64,000 nucleotides of DNA, from assembly GCF_004664715.2 (NCBI RefSeq), contig NC_051070.1:75624231-75688230 (forward strand), written 5' to 3'. Under the pieces are notes generated by a model. That model saw only the letters and a program-made list of their open reading frames with translations. It had not been told where the DNA came from and made no database searches. How positions within the stretch are numbered: the first letter of the stretch is position 1; each line of letters begins with the position of its first letter. This DNA comes from Peromyscus leucopus (lineage: Eukaryota > Chordata > Mammalia > Rodentia > Cricetidae). The position numbers and the translations under genes were made by a program. Shown in pieces: positions 20,005 through 30,869 of this stretch.

Positions 20005-21490
20005 AGGCATTCCTGAAGTGGTTTGTAAGTTCCTCTGATTCTTTTCTCTCAGGGAGCCCCTTCTGTAATGCTGGACTCTGCACTGCACACAGATGCATTG
20101 AATTGAAGGAGGGATGACACAGACATGTACTTATATGCCACCAGGTGACCAGACATAAAACCAGAGTGGCAAGGCTAGCCACCACAGTTGCGAGGAGGCT
20201 GGCAGGGCAGCTGCCAATTCAAATGTTCATCAGTTTCTTGCAGGATACTAACCACTGAGCCTCTCGGCTTCTGGGCCACACCTCCAGGATTCATCCAGCA
20301 GGATAACTCCTGTTGGTATTGGTCTGCGCCCCCCCCCCCCAACTCTTAGGAAGCAACATGCATTCTTAAGTCTGTGTTCTTTGTGCTTTGGCAAGATACA
20401 TGTTAGAGTTTACTAGATGGAGATGTTGGCCCTTTTCATAATGACACCTCTGCACAGGTCCTGGGTAGGAAGAGGGTTTTGATTTTTTGTAGGTGTTGTG
20501 CTGGGGTGGTCTGATACAATATCATAGAACACTCTTGCCCATTGTATTTTTCCCTCTCCTTTGTTATTTGCTTATTTGTTATTTCCTTCTCATACCAGGG
20601 AGCTTAGTTTTACAGAGAAAAGTCCTTTGTGCTTTTCATGGCTACTAGTCACAAGAGACCGCTAGATAGTCTTTTGAGGGAACATTTGGGGAGCCAAACA
20701 AGGTTAGTGTTGCCAAACTGTCTTGGCCATCATCGGACTGACAGATGTCACATCCAGGTTGTCCTCCTGCCCAAGTGATTGGAAGGAGCCAGGTCAGGGT
20801 TCCAAGGGTCAGCCCAAGGGCACACACAGCCAGGTAGACAGCAGACATGAGGCATCATCAATCTGAGACGTTGATGGCTCACGGCAAGCGTGTAGCCTCA
20901 TGGGTAATCCAAGTTAAGACATCAGGTTTGCTCATAATAAAATGTGCTTTGTCTCTCGTACCAGAGAACGCTCAAGAGGAGAGGGTAAGTTCCATGTGCC
21001 TGCGAATGGACTTATCCTCAGGACAGCTTGGTTAAAGGACTGTCAAGTCTGCTACCTTCTTGGCTGTCTTTCATTCGTAGAGTTCGGTTTGTGCAAGGGA
21101 TTCTGATCTTGATGTGAAAGCATCTTCAAACTTTCCTCTATATGGATCTGAGTCCTAGAGGCACAGGAGGCTTGGGGCTTCTCACTTATCAGTGTTGCAC
21201 TAAGGGGACACAAACATGTCTTTAGGATGGTGTTGGGTGGGGAGGAGGCCTTTCCTGTCCTCCCAGCCACTCTAGCTCCCAGTGCAGGGCAGGTTCAGTG
21301 CCCTGCTAGGCTCCAGTGCCCACTGCAGCTCGGAGCTAGGGGCAAACAGTAATGTACCCTGCCCGGTCCATCCTGCTCTGGCTCCCCTCGGCATGGGCAT
21401 GGCATGTCCCTGGGCCTCTGCACTGTGCATGGGCCCTGGGGGAGAGGGGAGTGCCACGGCACAGACATTCTCTCCTCACCCACATAAATC
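20005..21490. other. Single-copy DNA with a C12 run
   Basis: C homopolymer at 20329-20340. No exon or repeat that I can support; frames near 21282-21557 are unrecognised. Confidence 0.35.
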
Positions 21491-21494
21491 CTCA

Positions 21495-21950
21495 GAGGTC
21501 TCCCTCTGTGGGCTCATAAAAAAAGCCTTTTATCTAATTCACAGCCCAGGGAATTGAGCTCACTGGCTAGAGGCTTTCTAAGTCACATTTTGAATAATTT
21601 CTCAGCAATTCATTACACAGGAAAAACAGGTCCTTTTTGTTCTCAGACTTAACCTAGGAATGCAACTCTCCTCCTGCCAAATTCATTAACAAAACCTGTG
21701 CATAGGGCTGAGCACCCAGGCCAGTTTCTTAAGTGCTTGGAAACTTGCTGATCATTGAAATGTAAATTTTTACCTTTGGCTGGAAGTTGTCTTAGCTTGT
21801 TCGAAATAGCAATGTCACTTTCAAATGTCCAGGATCCCTCCAGACCAAGCAGCCATTGTGAGCTAAGACCTACCATGTGGCAATCGAGAGAGACTGACTG
21901 GCCAAATGCCTTCTTTCTCATTGGCAGAAGACAGGGCCGTGAACAAGCAG
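21495..21950. other. Repeat-free stretch, possible conserved element
   Basis: AT-rich motif-bearing DNA (TTTTATCTAATTC, TTTGAATAATTTC, CATTAACAAAACC, GCCATTGTGAGC). Regulatory role is inference. Confidence 0.25.
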
Positions 21951-22221
21951 GTCACAGATTGAGAGGTAAAGATCCCTCTGACTGGCAACAGAAAATGACT
22001 GTGGGCTCAGTAGAGGCCCTCAGGAAGCCAGGATGCTCAGGCTCCAGTTCCCAAACGTCTCCATGGTTAGGACGGTTGGGCTTTTGCTCTCCAGGCTAGC
22101 CTATGCACATAGGCAGGTCGCTCTGGACAAAGGACCCCAGAACAGCACAGCTTGCGAAGCAGAGGCCTAAGGGGTCGTCTTGAGGAATGATGGCGCTTGA
22201 TGCTAATCTCAGTGTGCTTCT

Positions 22222-22497
22222 TTTGTGTGTGTGGACAGGTGTGTGTGGAGGCCAGAGGACAACCTCAAGAGTCATTCCTCAGGTGCCATTCACCTTTTTG
22301 ATGTTCCCTTTTCAACAGGCCTGAACCTTATCCTGCAGACTGGACGGGCTGGTCAGCGGCCCCAGAGATGCATCTATTTCCACCTCACAGGATTAGAAGA
22401 TCATGCCACCACACCTGGCTTTTTTAAAAAGCAGATTATAAAGATGAACTTGGGTCTCTGTGCTTGCATGACCATGACAAACATTTTACTGCCTGAG
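22222..22497 (-). mobile_element. Composite tRNA-head/7SL-like-tail SINE, antisense
   Basis: Starts in a GT-rich end ('gtgtgtgtggacagg...aggccagaggacaacctcaagagtcattcctcaggtgccattcac'), with a B1-like middle ('tcacaggattagaagatcatgccaccacacctggc') and a tRNA-like head at the far end. Subfamily not resolved. Confidence 0.65.
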
Positions 22498-22616
22498 GTA
22501 ACAACTCTCAATATACTTTTTTTTAAAAATGTATACAACATATAAGATGCTGACTTTGAAAAATGCAATATTTACTTTATATGTATTGTTATTATTTGAG
22601 GCACATTTACCTTGTG

Positions 22617-22986
22617 TGTTGTGGGATAATCCTTTTGTATGCTGTGAATATGTATTACTCTCATTGGTTAATAATAAAGCTGTTTGGCCTACGGCAAGGC
22701 AGAATAAAGGTAGGCAGGACAATCAAACTGAGGACTGGGATAAAGGAAGGCGGAGTTGAAAGAGACATGAATGAGCTGCCCAGCCCAAGAAGCAAGATGC
22801 CAGAGGACCAGTAAAGCCATAGACCATGTAGCAATACATAGGTTACTAAAAATGGGTTAATTTAAATGTAAGAGCTAGTTAGTAATAAGCCTGAGCTATC
22901 AGCCAAACATTCTGTAATAAATATAAGCTTTTGTGTGTTTATTTGGGACTGGGCAGTCGGGACAGAAAACTCCACTTCTGTTTACA
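22617..22986 (+). mobile_element. RMER17-like ERV solo LTR with 6-bp target duplication
   Basis: It runs TGTTGTGGGATAATCC to CTTCTGTTTACA, with GGTTAATAATAAAGCTGTTTGGCC. CTTGTG flanks it exactly (22611-22616 and 22987-22992). Confidence 0.8.
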
Positions 22987-22992
22987 CTTGTG

Positions 22993-23082
22993 TTTTCCAG
23001 GCTAGCCTCAAATTCATAGTTCTCCTGCCTCTGCCTCCCAAGTGCTGGGATTACAGCTGTGTGTGCCGCCACACTAGCCCTG
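22993..23082 (-). mobile_element. B1 fragment, antisense
   Basis: 'ccaggctagcctcaaattcatagttctcctgcctctgcctcccaagtgctgggattacag...gccgccacactagccc'. The LTR above inserted right beside it. Confidence 0.8.
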
Positions 23083-23089
23083 ATTTATA

Positions 23090-23490
23090 TATTTTATATA
23101 TGCATGCTACTAGACACTACTACACTGCTGTTCTCACTGGCTGGATTACAGATGCAGTTGTAGACTTCTCCTTGTGTTCTCTTACGTGCCTAAGTTTCTC
23201 TCAGTAACCAGTGGTTATACTTATAATTAGTCACCACTACCATCTAACATTTGGGAAATGATTTTGCTCCTGGCACTAGCTAAGTACCACTCCTACCCCT
23301 TTTGGCCAAGTATTTTCTAAAAGCTTGGCAGGTAATGGCCCCACAATTATTGGTAAATGTGTTGTTTGGTGCAAAGGTAATGCAGAACGCATCCTTTTTT
23401 CTAGAACCCACTAAAATCCATGAGGTATGACCCCTGACCCTAGGGTGAGAAAAAAATAGCTTATGTTTAAAAAGCCTTTTAATTCTATTT
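23090..23490. other. Single-copy DNA, nothing recognised
   Basis: AT-rich start; no feature supported. Confidence 0.35.
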
Positions 23491-23492
23491 TA

Positions 23493-23516
23493 TTTTTTTT
23501 GCGTGTGTATATCTGT

Positions 23517-23560
<44 letters not shown>

Positions 23561-23859
23561 CAAGTGCACATGTGTTTTGTACACAGGTACATGTGGTAGG
23601 CAGAGAAGTTGATGTGGGACATCTCCCTCAGTCATCCTCCATTTTGTTTATTGAGGCAAGGTCTCTAAACTGAACCCAGAGCTCAATGATTTGGCTGTCC
23701 TAGCAAGCCAGCTTACCCAAAGGATTCCTGTCCCACTCCTAGGATTACACACAGATCACCAGATCTGCCTAGGTTTGGTGTGGGTCCTGGGGATCCGAAC
23801 TCCAGTTCTCACACTTGCACAGCACGTGTTTTACCCTCTGGGCTGTCTCTCCAGACCCT
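23493..23859 (-). mobile_element. Composite SINE, antisense, with internal (GT)n
   Basis: (GT)n at 23517-23559, then 'gtggtaggcagagaagttgatgtgggacatctccctcagtcatcctcc...ttgaggcaaggtctctaaactgaacccagagctc', ending 'ccctctgggctgtctctccagacc', the antisense tRNA-like head. Confidence 0.75.
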
Positions 23860-23869
23860 CAAAAGGCTG

Positions 23870-25458
23870 TTAAAACAAAGAATTCCATGAGAAAGTGAGG
23901 AGGAGTAAGTCATCCAAGTAGACAGAAAAGCTTGGTGAAACCCACCCGAGTTCAGCTACATCAATCTCAGGACAGGCTTCCGGTACTGAATGTCAGCTGT
24001 GAATTTTTAAAGAAGTTTCTTTTCTACCTGGTCCTTGTCTTCCTCTTCTTCTCCTGTGTTGTTGGGGATCAAAAGTGCCTAACAGAGGGAAGAAAAGAAA
24101 AGAAAATCAACATTTCCAGCAGCCTTTCCAATTAGGCGTGGCACAAGTGATGTAACCGGAACAGGTCACAGGCTGAGACCTCCAGTAGTACATCTCCCAT
24201 CCCACCTTTCTGCTTCCTGAGGTTCAGGTTGTAATGGCTGGAGCTGCAGCCACCCACTGGAGACAATGAGGGGAAACTCATACAAACCAGAGACCTCTGT
24301 CTGACATCTTTGTGCTATTGAACTAAGGCCAACCTGCATTCACCTCCAAACTTCTAATATGCAAGAGAAATTTGTCATGTGCTCAAGCCTCTGTCATCGG
24401 GTGCTTGTTCCTGGAGGCCATAAGCACCAGTGGACTGAAACCATGCAATCCTTGCTGGGTGCCACCGTCTCCCTGAGCCTGGATCATACATGGGGAAGCC
24501 TTTATTCATGTGTCTCCCAAACTGGACCACTATGCACTTTCAAAGAACAGAAGACCAGCTGATGATGAGTCATTGGCACCACAACCTCACCCCCATGAAG
24601 GAAAGTGGTTGCTTGGCAAACGTTGTGGAGGTCAGCAGTCGAATTTGAGACTAAATCTTAAGCTTTGTATCTCCTCACACTCTGTATTTCTCCTGTCCCG
24701 CCAGTGGCCATGGACAGTCTGCAGCCAGTCTGGACATTCAGGAATTCTGATTAAGTGTTGCATTGTTAGGAGCCTGTGAGAGCCTCAGAGCAGGGTTGTC
24801 GGAAGGGCCTGCTGGGGTGCAGACCTGGACAGCAAGGCTCCTCTTCATCTCTGCTCTGGAGCTGGCCATTCCATTTCTTTTGCTTTGATAAACTGCAAGT
24901 GGTTTTAAATTGAGCCATAAATTTCTGTGGGTCTTTCAAAGACCAACCCTTGCCTTTGATTCATTTTCTCCAGTGGCAGCAAAGTCTAGTTGGAGACACA
25001 CACATGCCACTTAGGCTGGGGGGGGTGGCAATTTACACAGTGACCTAGACTTTTTCATAGTCTGAGGTGTAAGCAGAGAGATGAACCAGGGTTGGCATTG
25101 TGCAAACAGGCCCAAGTGAGAAGGTCTTAGCAGCAGATGCAGAAAAGCGAATGATTTATTTCTCGCTTTAAGAAAGTCCTTGAGTAGAGTACACTGCTCC
25201 CTTCCTTGCTTTGCAGTCATGAACTAAAGCAAGGTTTTCCTTCAAATCGTGATTTTTAATGGACACACTTGATGCTCTGATGTCTGAAACATGGGCACTG
25301 CAGTGTAAAACCCCCAAGTTCCAGGGGAAGTGATGAGTCCAATCTTTCCTACCACTAAACCCTGAACTGAATTGTGCAACTTCTTGGTGGGCCATATGCA
25401 ATGGACCTCAAGGAGTGCAGCCCACAGGAGTGTCAGAACAATGGCTTCTAAAGATACC
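23870..25458. other. Single-copy DNA, nothing recognised
   Basis: About 1.6 kb with no recognised repeat. Open frames at 24359-24779 and 25011-25505 have no family signature. Confidence 0.35.
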
Positions 25459-25461
25459 CGT

Positions 25462-25853
25462 TTAGCTTGCTTTCTGTTGCTGTGATCAACACCACGGCTA
25501 AACACGACTGAGGGGATGAACAGGCTTATTTGACTTACAGGTTACAGTCCATCATCAAGGGACATCAAGGCAAGCATTAAAGGCAGGAACTTGAAACAGA
25601 ACCCACGAAGGAATGCTGTTTCCCAGCTTGCTCCAAGGCTCACATTCACCTATCTTTCCTACACAGGCCAGGTTTACCTGCCCAGGGTTGGCACCGCCCA
25701 CAGTGGGCTTGCCCCTCCTCATTTTTTTATTTTGTAATTGGCAATCAAGAAAATGCCGCCACAGACATGCCAACAGGTCAATCTGATGGAAGGAATTCTC
25801 CAGTCGAGTTCCCCTCCTCCTGAGTGTGTTGACAGCCAAGATTAGCTGTCACA
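25462..25853 (-). mobile_element. ERVL-MaLR LTR (ORR1/MTE-like), antisense
   Basis: Plus strand: 'gctttctgttgctgtgatcaacaccacgg...gaacaggcttatttgacttacaggttacagtccatcatcaaggg' and ends 'gacagccaagattagctgtcaca'. Confidence 0.65.
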
Positions 25854-25859
25854 GTGCCC

Positions 25860-28430
25860 AAGAGCTGCCTCCCAGAACCTGGAGAGGGGGGATTAAAGCT
25901 GCAGATGGAATTAAGATTTCCGGTCAGTTGTCCTTGAACTGAGGTTGTCCAGATTTATAAACAGAAGTTTAATTTCATCACAATGGTTCTTCTAAGTAGA
26001 AGACAGAAGCAGAAGAACAGTCCACATCAGAAAGATCGTACATGGGAAAGACTCAAAAGCCAGTGCTGGCTTTGAAAAATGAAGGAGGGACTGCAAGTCA
26101 AGGGATTCAGTAGCTTCCCGAATCCAGGAGAGTCAAGGAAAGCGCGTCTCTCCTGAGAGCTCCCAGGAGGAGCTTAGTCATGAGAACTCTTTGATTTTAG
26201 CTCACTGAGACACATTTTAGATATCTAACTCCAGAACTATATATTTAATAATAATAATAGCAAATAATATAAATATACATGCCTATAGTACTATAATACA
26301 TGTGTATGGCTTTAAGCCTCCATGTTTGGAGTCATTTGTTTAAAAGCCACATGAAATGGTTCTATTACCCACTCTTGGGGTGTTCCACTCTGAGCACAGG
26401 CTAAGTCCCGGAGAACTGGAGCGGGTGGGGGCACAGTGGACCCCATCAACAGTGACATGCACATTTGTCAGCCTTTGAGCCTATTTCCTCAACAGTTTCT
26501 GTTAAAAAGAGATAGCAGAGGTGAAACCCTGGGTTGTCCCAACCTTCTCCCATGCTGGCTTTCACAGGTTAATAAGTAATTGGGTGCTAACAACCAGAGG
26601 GAAAACTGGGGAGTGGGAGGGGCCCTGGGGGGGGGGGGAGAACTCTGTCATTTGTCAGTCCTTTCTTAGTTCACAACCATGCAGCTTGTATGTTATTTTT
26701 TCATTCTGAATTTTTATTAGTATATATCAACTCAGGCTGTATCACCCTCTCTTTCCTCTATCCTCTGATCTCTTCCTCTGCTAATTAATATATGTTATTG
26801 ATATAACATTTACATACATTTAAATGTGCATATATTCAAATATTAAATATTCATATAACACAAATAGTATATATAAAATGCAGGAGAGATGAGTGAGAAG
26901 AGCCATGAGAGTGGAGCCCAGGCTGTGCAATGGCGTAGGGGACCCAGGAACCAGCAGCTCAGGTGCATTGGGCTGAGAAATGTGGGCACTGCATACTTTC
27001 CAGCCTTGGGGGTGCAGGACCTACAGTGTCCAAGACCTTACCCTGGGTATATCATAAAAGGAACATGGCTCACAATCACCAAAGATTGCTTAGTAAGTAT
27101 TCTGAGTCCTTTCTGCCACACACAGCCCGGTCCCACTGATTGTCATTGGAGTTTGTTCTTGGCTGGCCCTTCTGGCTTATCCTCCCCTCATTTCTCAAGA
27201 ATATTTGTCAGGTCCCGCTAACGATGGGCAAACCAAAATGCTTAAGGTCTAGCCCTGCAACAGGAGAGCCAAGGCTGCCCCCTCATCCTCCCTGGAACTG
27301 AAAACTTTCCTCACCATCACTCTGCAGGGAAAGAGATCCTCCTGGCCTGTTTTTCTGTGGCTAATTCTCTCCTTGTTGGGAGAGAGGGGCACTTCCCTCT
27401 GCTAATGTGTCTAGTGTGTTCCCGAGAGCCTGGAGGGGAAGACAAGAGTCTACCAGTGGATTCTGCCTTCTGCTGCAAAACACTAGACAAAAAACCACTG
27501 TTTTTCTGTCTTTTACAGTGTTGCATGCTAAGAGGATTTAAGACGCGCAGGAGCAGAGGGTGGAGGTCCTGCAGGGAAGGAAGGACAGAACCGGCTGTCC
27601 TCTCACAGAGCCAGGCTCCTCTCACAGAGCCAGGCTCCTCTCACAGAGCCGGGCTCTCGCTGACACTGTCTCCTCCATTGCCTTCCAATGAGGCCTTCAC
27701 AACTGGCAGGGGAGAGAAAGGCCACTTTGGTCAGGTGCTAGGCCAGGACTAGGGCAGTCTGGGATTGACTGGCTTAATACAGTCTGTGTCTGCAACCTTA
27801 CTGGTTAGGAAGGGCAAGATCCCGTGTACATAATGCTCAAAGCAGGGCATGTGGGAGCCAACTGAGACTCTCCCAGCAGCCCCTCAACACTGCCTACAAC
27901 CCCAATTCTTTTTTAAAATTCCATATAAACCTTTAAAACCCACAGGAAAGACAGTATATATAACATTTTCACCAAAAAAAGGTTCATCCCAAAGGCAGTT
28001 GCTTACCAGAGGGAAGGGTATGATTAGAAGTAGAATTATAAGGAGGGATATAAGTACATTTAAAGCATAAACAATGTGATTAAAAACCAAACAACATTAA
28101 CAGTAATATCAAGGAAAGCCCTATGCTTACAGGGGCGGGTGGACTCTAATGCATGTAACTCCTATGCCATATAAAAATTTTAAGAGCCCAGAAATAGATG
28201 GGTCTCCTCTGATACAAAACAATTCTTCTCATCGACTGTCTTGCGCCAAATGAAGCCAGAGGTTATTTTCTAAAACATTAGCAACAGATAGGTCAATCAT
28301 CATCAGAGAGGCTTCAAGCAACCCTACCCAGTTCTTGACAGCTCCATGTAGCTAAGCACTCGGGCGTCCCTACCATCCTTGGTGAAACTGCAGGTATCCC
28401 CAGAAGGAACAAACAAAGACTGAACTTAGG
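25860..28430. other. Single-copy DNA with small low-complexity patches
   Basis: An AT-rich patch lies at 26225-26290 and another at 26790-26880, and a G12 run at 26627-26638. 27850-28200 is A-rich and could be an old retroelement remnant, not identified. No exon recognised. Confidence 0.3.
27601..27657. repeat. 19-bp minisatellite, three copies
   Basis: TCTCACAGAGCCAGGCTCC repeats three times; the last copy has changes (GGGCTCT). Confidence 0.9.
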
Positions 28431-28439
28431 GCCTTTCAT

Positions 28440-29160
28440 TCCCACTGAAATGAGGGACTGTGACCCTGATGGGATGGGCCTCTCGGAGCCTCTGGCCAGG
28501 GCGAAGGAGACAAACGCAGCTGCTTCTGCTGCGACATCTCCACTGGTTCATTATCTCACTGCCAGCTCAAACAGCAACAAAAAGGCCAACACTCACTTCT
28601 GCCTAGGAATGGGGCTCACTCAGATCTGGGAAAGGATCTGGTAAATACTCGGTTTCCCTTTGCCTGGTGCCAGCCTAAACTATTTATTACCTCCCAGACA
28701 AATGATGCCATTCAGCTGGCAACTTAAGGGTGGCCAGACGTGGCCGGAAGGGAATGCCATGGTGGAATCCATCCCTTTAGGCACCTGGCTGTTAGGGAAG
28801 GAGAAGGATAGGCCTGTAAGCTGGAGGGCAGGAGGGCAGGGTTTGCAACGAACACAAAGGTTTATCACTCCCTGGTATTTCAGGGCAGAGTCAGGTGCCC
28901 TAGGAGACCTACATTGGGACTTCTGGTGGGACTTTGCAAGCTCCTTAAACACAAGGCACAGCCCGGGCAGAACAAAGGGGCCGGCAAAGCAGGGGCTGAC
29001 TGCTATTTTTAAAGTGCCAATTAGAAAGCCTGAGATTACTACGTGGCTAGAGCCTCTGCATCCACCCAGAATTAATCACACTCTCGGAGGCCAGAATTTT
29101 ACATTTTCTGTTTCCCAAGCCCCTATTCAGAATATTTAAAAAGGCCATTTCTTGCCTTTG
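28440..29160. other. Repeat-free stretch, possible conserved element
   Basis: Contains MEF2-like AACTATTTATTACC and GCTATTTTTAAAG, an E-box CATTCAGCTGGC, and AGAATTAATCAC. Overlapping frames on both strands are unrecognised. Enhancer role is inference. Confidence 0.3.
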
Positions 29161-29227
29161 TCAGGCCCAAAGTCAAGTTGTGGTTCAGTGTGGTATCTAC
29201 CAGGAATGGCTTTTCTTGGTTATAGTT

Positions 29228-29398
29228 TTTTTTTGTTTTTTTTTTTTAATGGTTTTTAGAAACAGGGTTTCTCTGTGTAGTTTTGGTGCCTGTCCTGAAT
29301 TTTGCTCTGTAGACTGGGCTGGCCTCGAACTCACAGATCTGCCTGGCTCTGCCTCCCAAGTGCTGGGATTAAAGGCGTGCGCCGCCGCCTGACTGGTT
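29228..29398 (-). mobile_element. B1 SINE, antisense
   Basis: T-rich start, 'aacagggtttctctgtgtagttttggtgcctgtcc...tgcctcccaagtgctgggattaaaggcgtgcgccgccgcc'. Confidence 0.9.
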
Positions 29399-29635
29399 TA
29401 GAGTTCAGTTCTCTCTTTTGCATCTGTAGTTTTGTTTCTGAGAAGAAAAGTACAAAGGATTTAAAAATTAATAATAAAAGAAACGACCAGAAATAAAATC
29501 ACATGGCACTGTGATCCCCATGATTCTTCTGTTTGACCAATCACATGACCACAATTAACACAGTTCTGCCCACTGCTTCCCCTAGACCTCCACCAGTCTC
29601 CCATCCCTCCAGGCTTGGCTAGTCACACATCAAGA

Positions 29636-29771
29636 GAACAAGACATGGCACACACCTTTAATCCCAGCACTAAGGAGACAGAGGCAGGCCAACCTACGAA
29701 TTTGAGGCCAGTCTAGCGTACACATTGAGTTCCAGGACAGCCAGAGCTACATAGTGAGCCTCTGTCTCAAA

Positions 29772-29776
<5 letters not shown>
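29636..29776 (+). mobile_element. B1 SINE
   Basis: 'acatggcacacacctttaatcccagcactaaggagacagaggcagg ... ccaggacagccagagctacatagtgagcctctgtctc' and a short A-tail that runs straight into a GA repeat. Confidence 0.9.
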
Positions 29777-29821
<45 letters not shown>

Positions 29822-29912
29822 GAGAGACAGAGAGAGACAGAGAGAGACAGAGAGAGACAGAGACAAGAGACAGAGGCAGAGAAAGACAGACAGACAGACA
29901 GATAGAGACCCC
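29776..29912. repeat. Purine-rich GA/CAGA/GACA satellite
   Basis: (GA)n then interspersed GACAGAGA and CAGA units, about 137 bp with almost no T. Confidence 0.95.
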
Positions 29913-30178
29913 CATTTCCCTCCACTAACACTGAACCTCAGAAAGGTCCACTGCAAACAAATAGGAAAGCCAGCACATATGGAATCTCACCCAGCCTACT
30001 TCCAAGACCCAACACAGGACTGGGCTTCATAAAGGTACATGAGTCTGAATTGGGATAAATTCCCAGTTACTCCAGCATCACTCCACTACACATAAGCCAT
30101 GTCGAGGTGACATGCCGCCTTCCAAAACCATTTGATATTTAAAACAAATCAAAAGACAATCAGAGCTAAAAGAGAGCC

Positions 30179-30535
30179 TGCTGTAGATATCACTCTGTAT
30201 AAATAAAATCCTGATTGGCCAGTAGCCAGGCAGGAAGTGTAGGTGGGACAAGCAGAGAGGAGAATTCTGGGAAGAGAAAAGCTGTGTCAGGAGATGCCAG
30301 CCACCATCCTGAGAGCAACATGTAACAGGTACACAGGTAAAGCCATGGAATACGTGGCAACATATAGATTAACAGAAATGGGCTGAGTTTAAGTGTAAGA
30401 GCTAGTTAATGGTAGGCCTGAGCTAATGGCCGAGCAGTTTTAAATAATATTAGCCTGTGTGTGTTTATTTGGGTCTGAGCGGCTGTGAAAACACAGGACA
30501 TAGGAGCCGGGTAGACACAAAAAACTTCAGCTACA
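30179..30535 (+). mobile_element. RMER17-like ERV solo LTR with 6-bp target duplication
   Basis: It runs TGCTGTAGATATCACTC to ACTTCAGCTACA and is the closest in wording to the LTR at 5354-5705. AGAGCC flanks it exactly (30173-30178 and 30536-30541). Confidence 0.8.
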
Positions 30536-30740
30536 AGAGCCCCTCACCCTGTAAGCCTCCAAGGGACGATTTAGGTTGAAAGAGAAAAATGTCTCCCTGC
30601 CCCTACCATCCTCACCCTCCCCAGTCGCCAAAGCCTTTCTGGGTAACTGAAATGGTTAAAATTATCAACTCCCTGTAGTTTGGAACTATTGTGGAAAGAA
30701 ATCCTTGGTTATGTCTGTGGGATCATCTAGATTAGGTTAA

Positions 30741-30866
30741 TCCAGGACAGCCAGAGCTACATAGTGAGCCTCTGTCTCAAAAAACCAGAGAGAGAGACAG
30801 ATAGACGGACACAGAGAGAGTGAGAGAGACACAGACAGAGACAGACAGACAGACAGACAGACAGAG
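30741..30866 (+). repeat. B1 3' end plus GA/CAGA satellite (near-copy of 29733-29912)
   Basis: 'ccaggacagccagagctacatagtgagcctctgtctcaaaaaa' is repeated from the B1 1 kb upstream and again runs into purine repeats. The B1 5' part is absent. Confidence 0.85.
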
Positions 30867-30869
30867 TCT

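Noticed and set aside
27357..27752. 131-codon frame overlapping a 102-codon opposite-strand frame
   Set aside because: Both strands open in GC-richer DNA with a 19-bp minisatellite inside; no recognisable domain.
27850..28200. Possible old ERV internal piece
   Set aside because: A-rich and suggestive, but I cannot tie it to a family or find LTR ends.
28660..29139. 159-codon frame, the longest outside repeats
   Set aside because: No family resemblance, opposite strand is also open for 90 codons, and the region reads more like a regulatory block; left as a possible conserved non-coding element.
29694..30032. Ser/Leu-repeat and Glu/Arg-repeat frames
   Set aside because: Translations of the GA/CAGA purine satellite.
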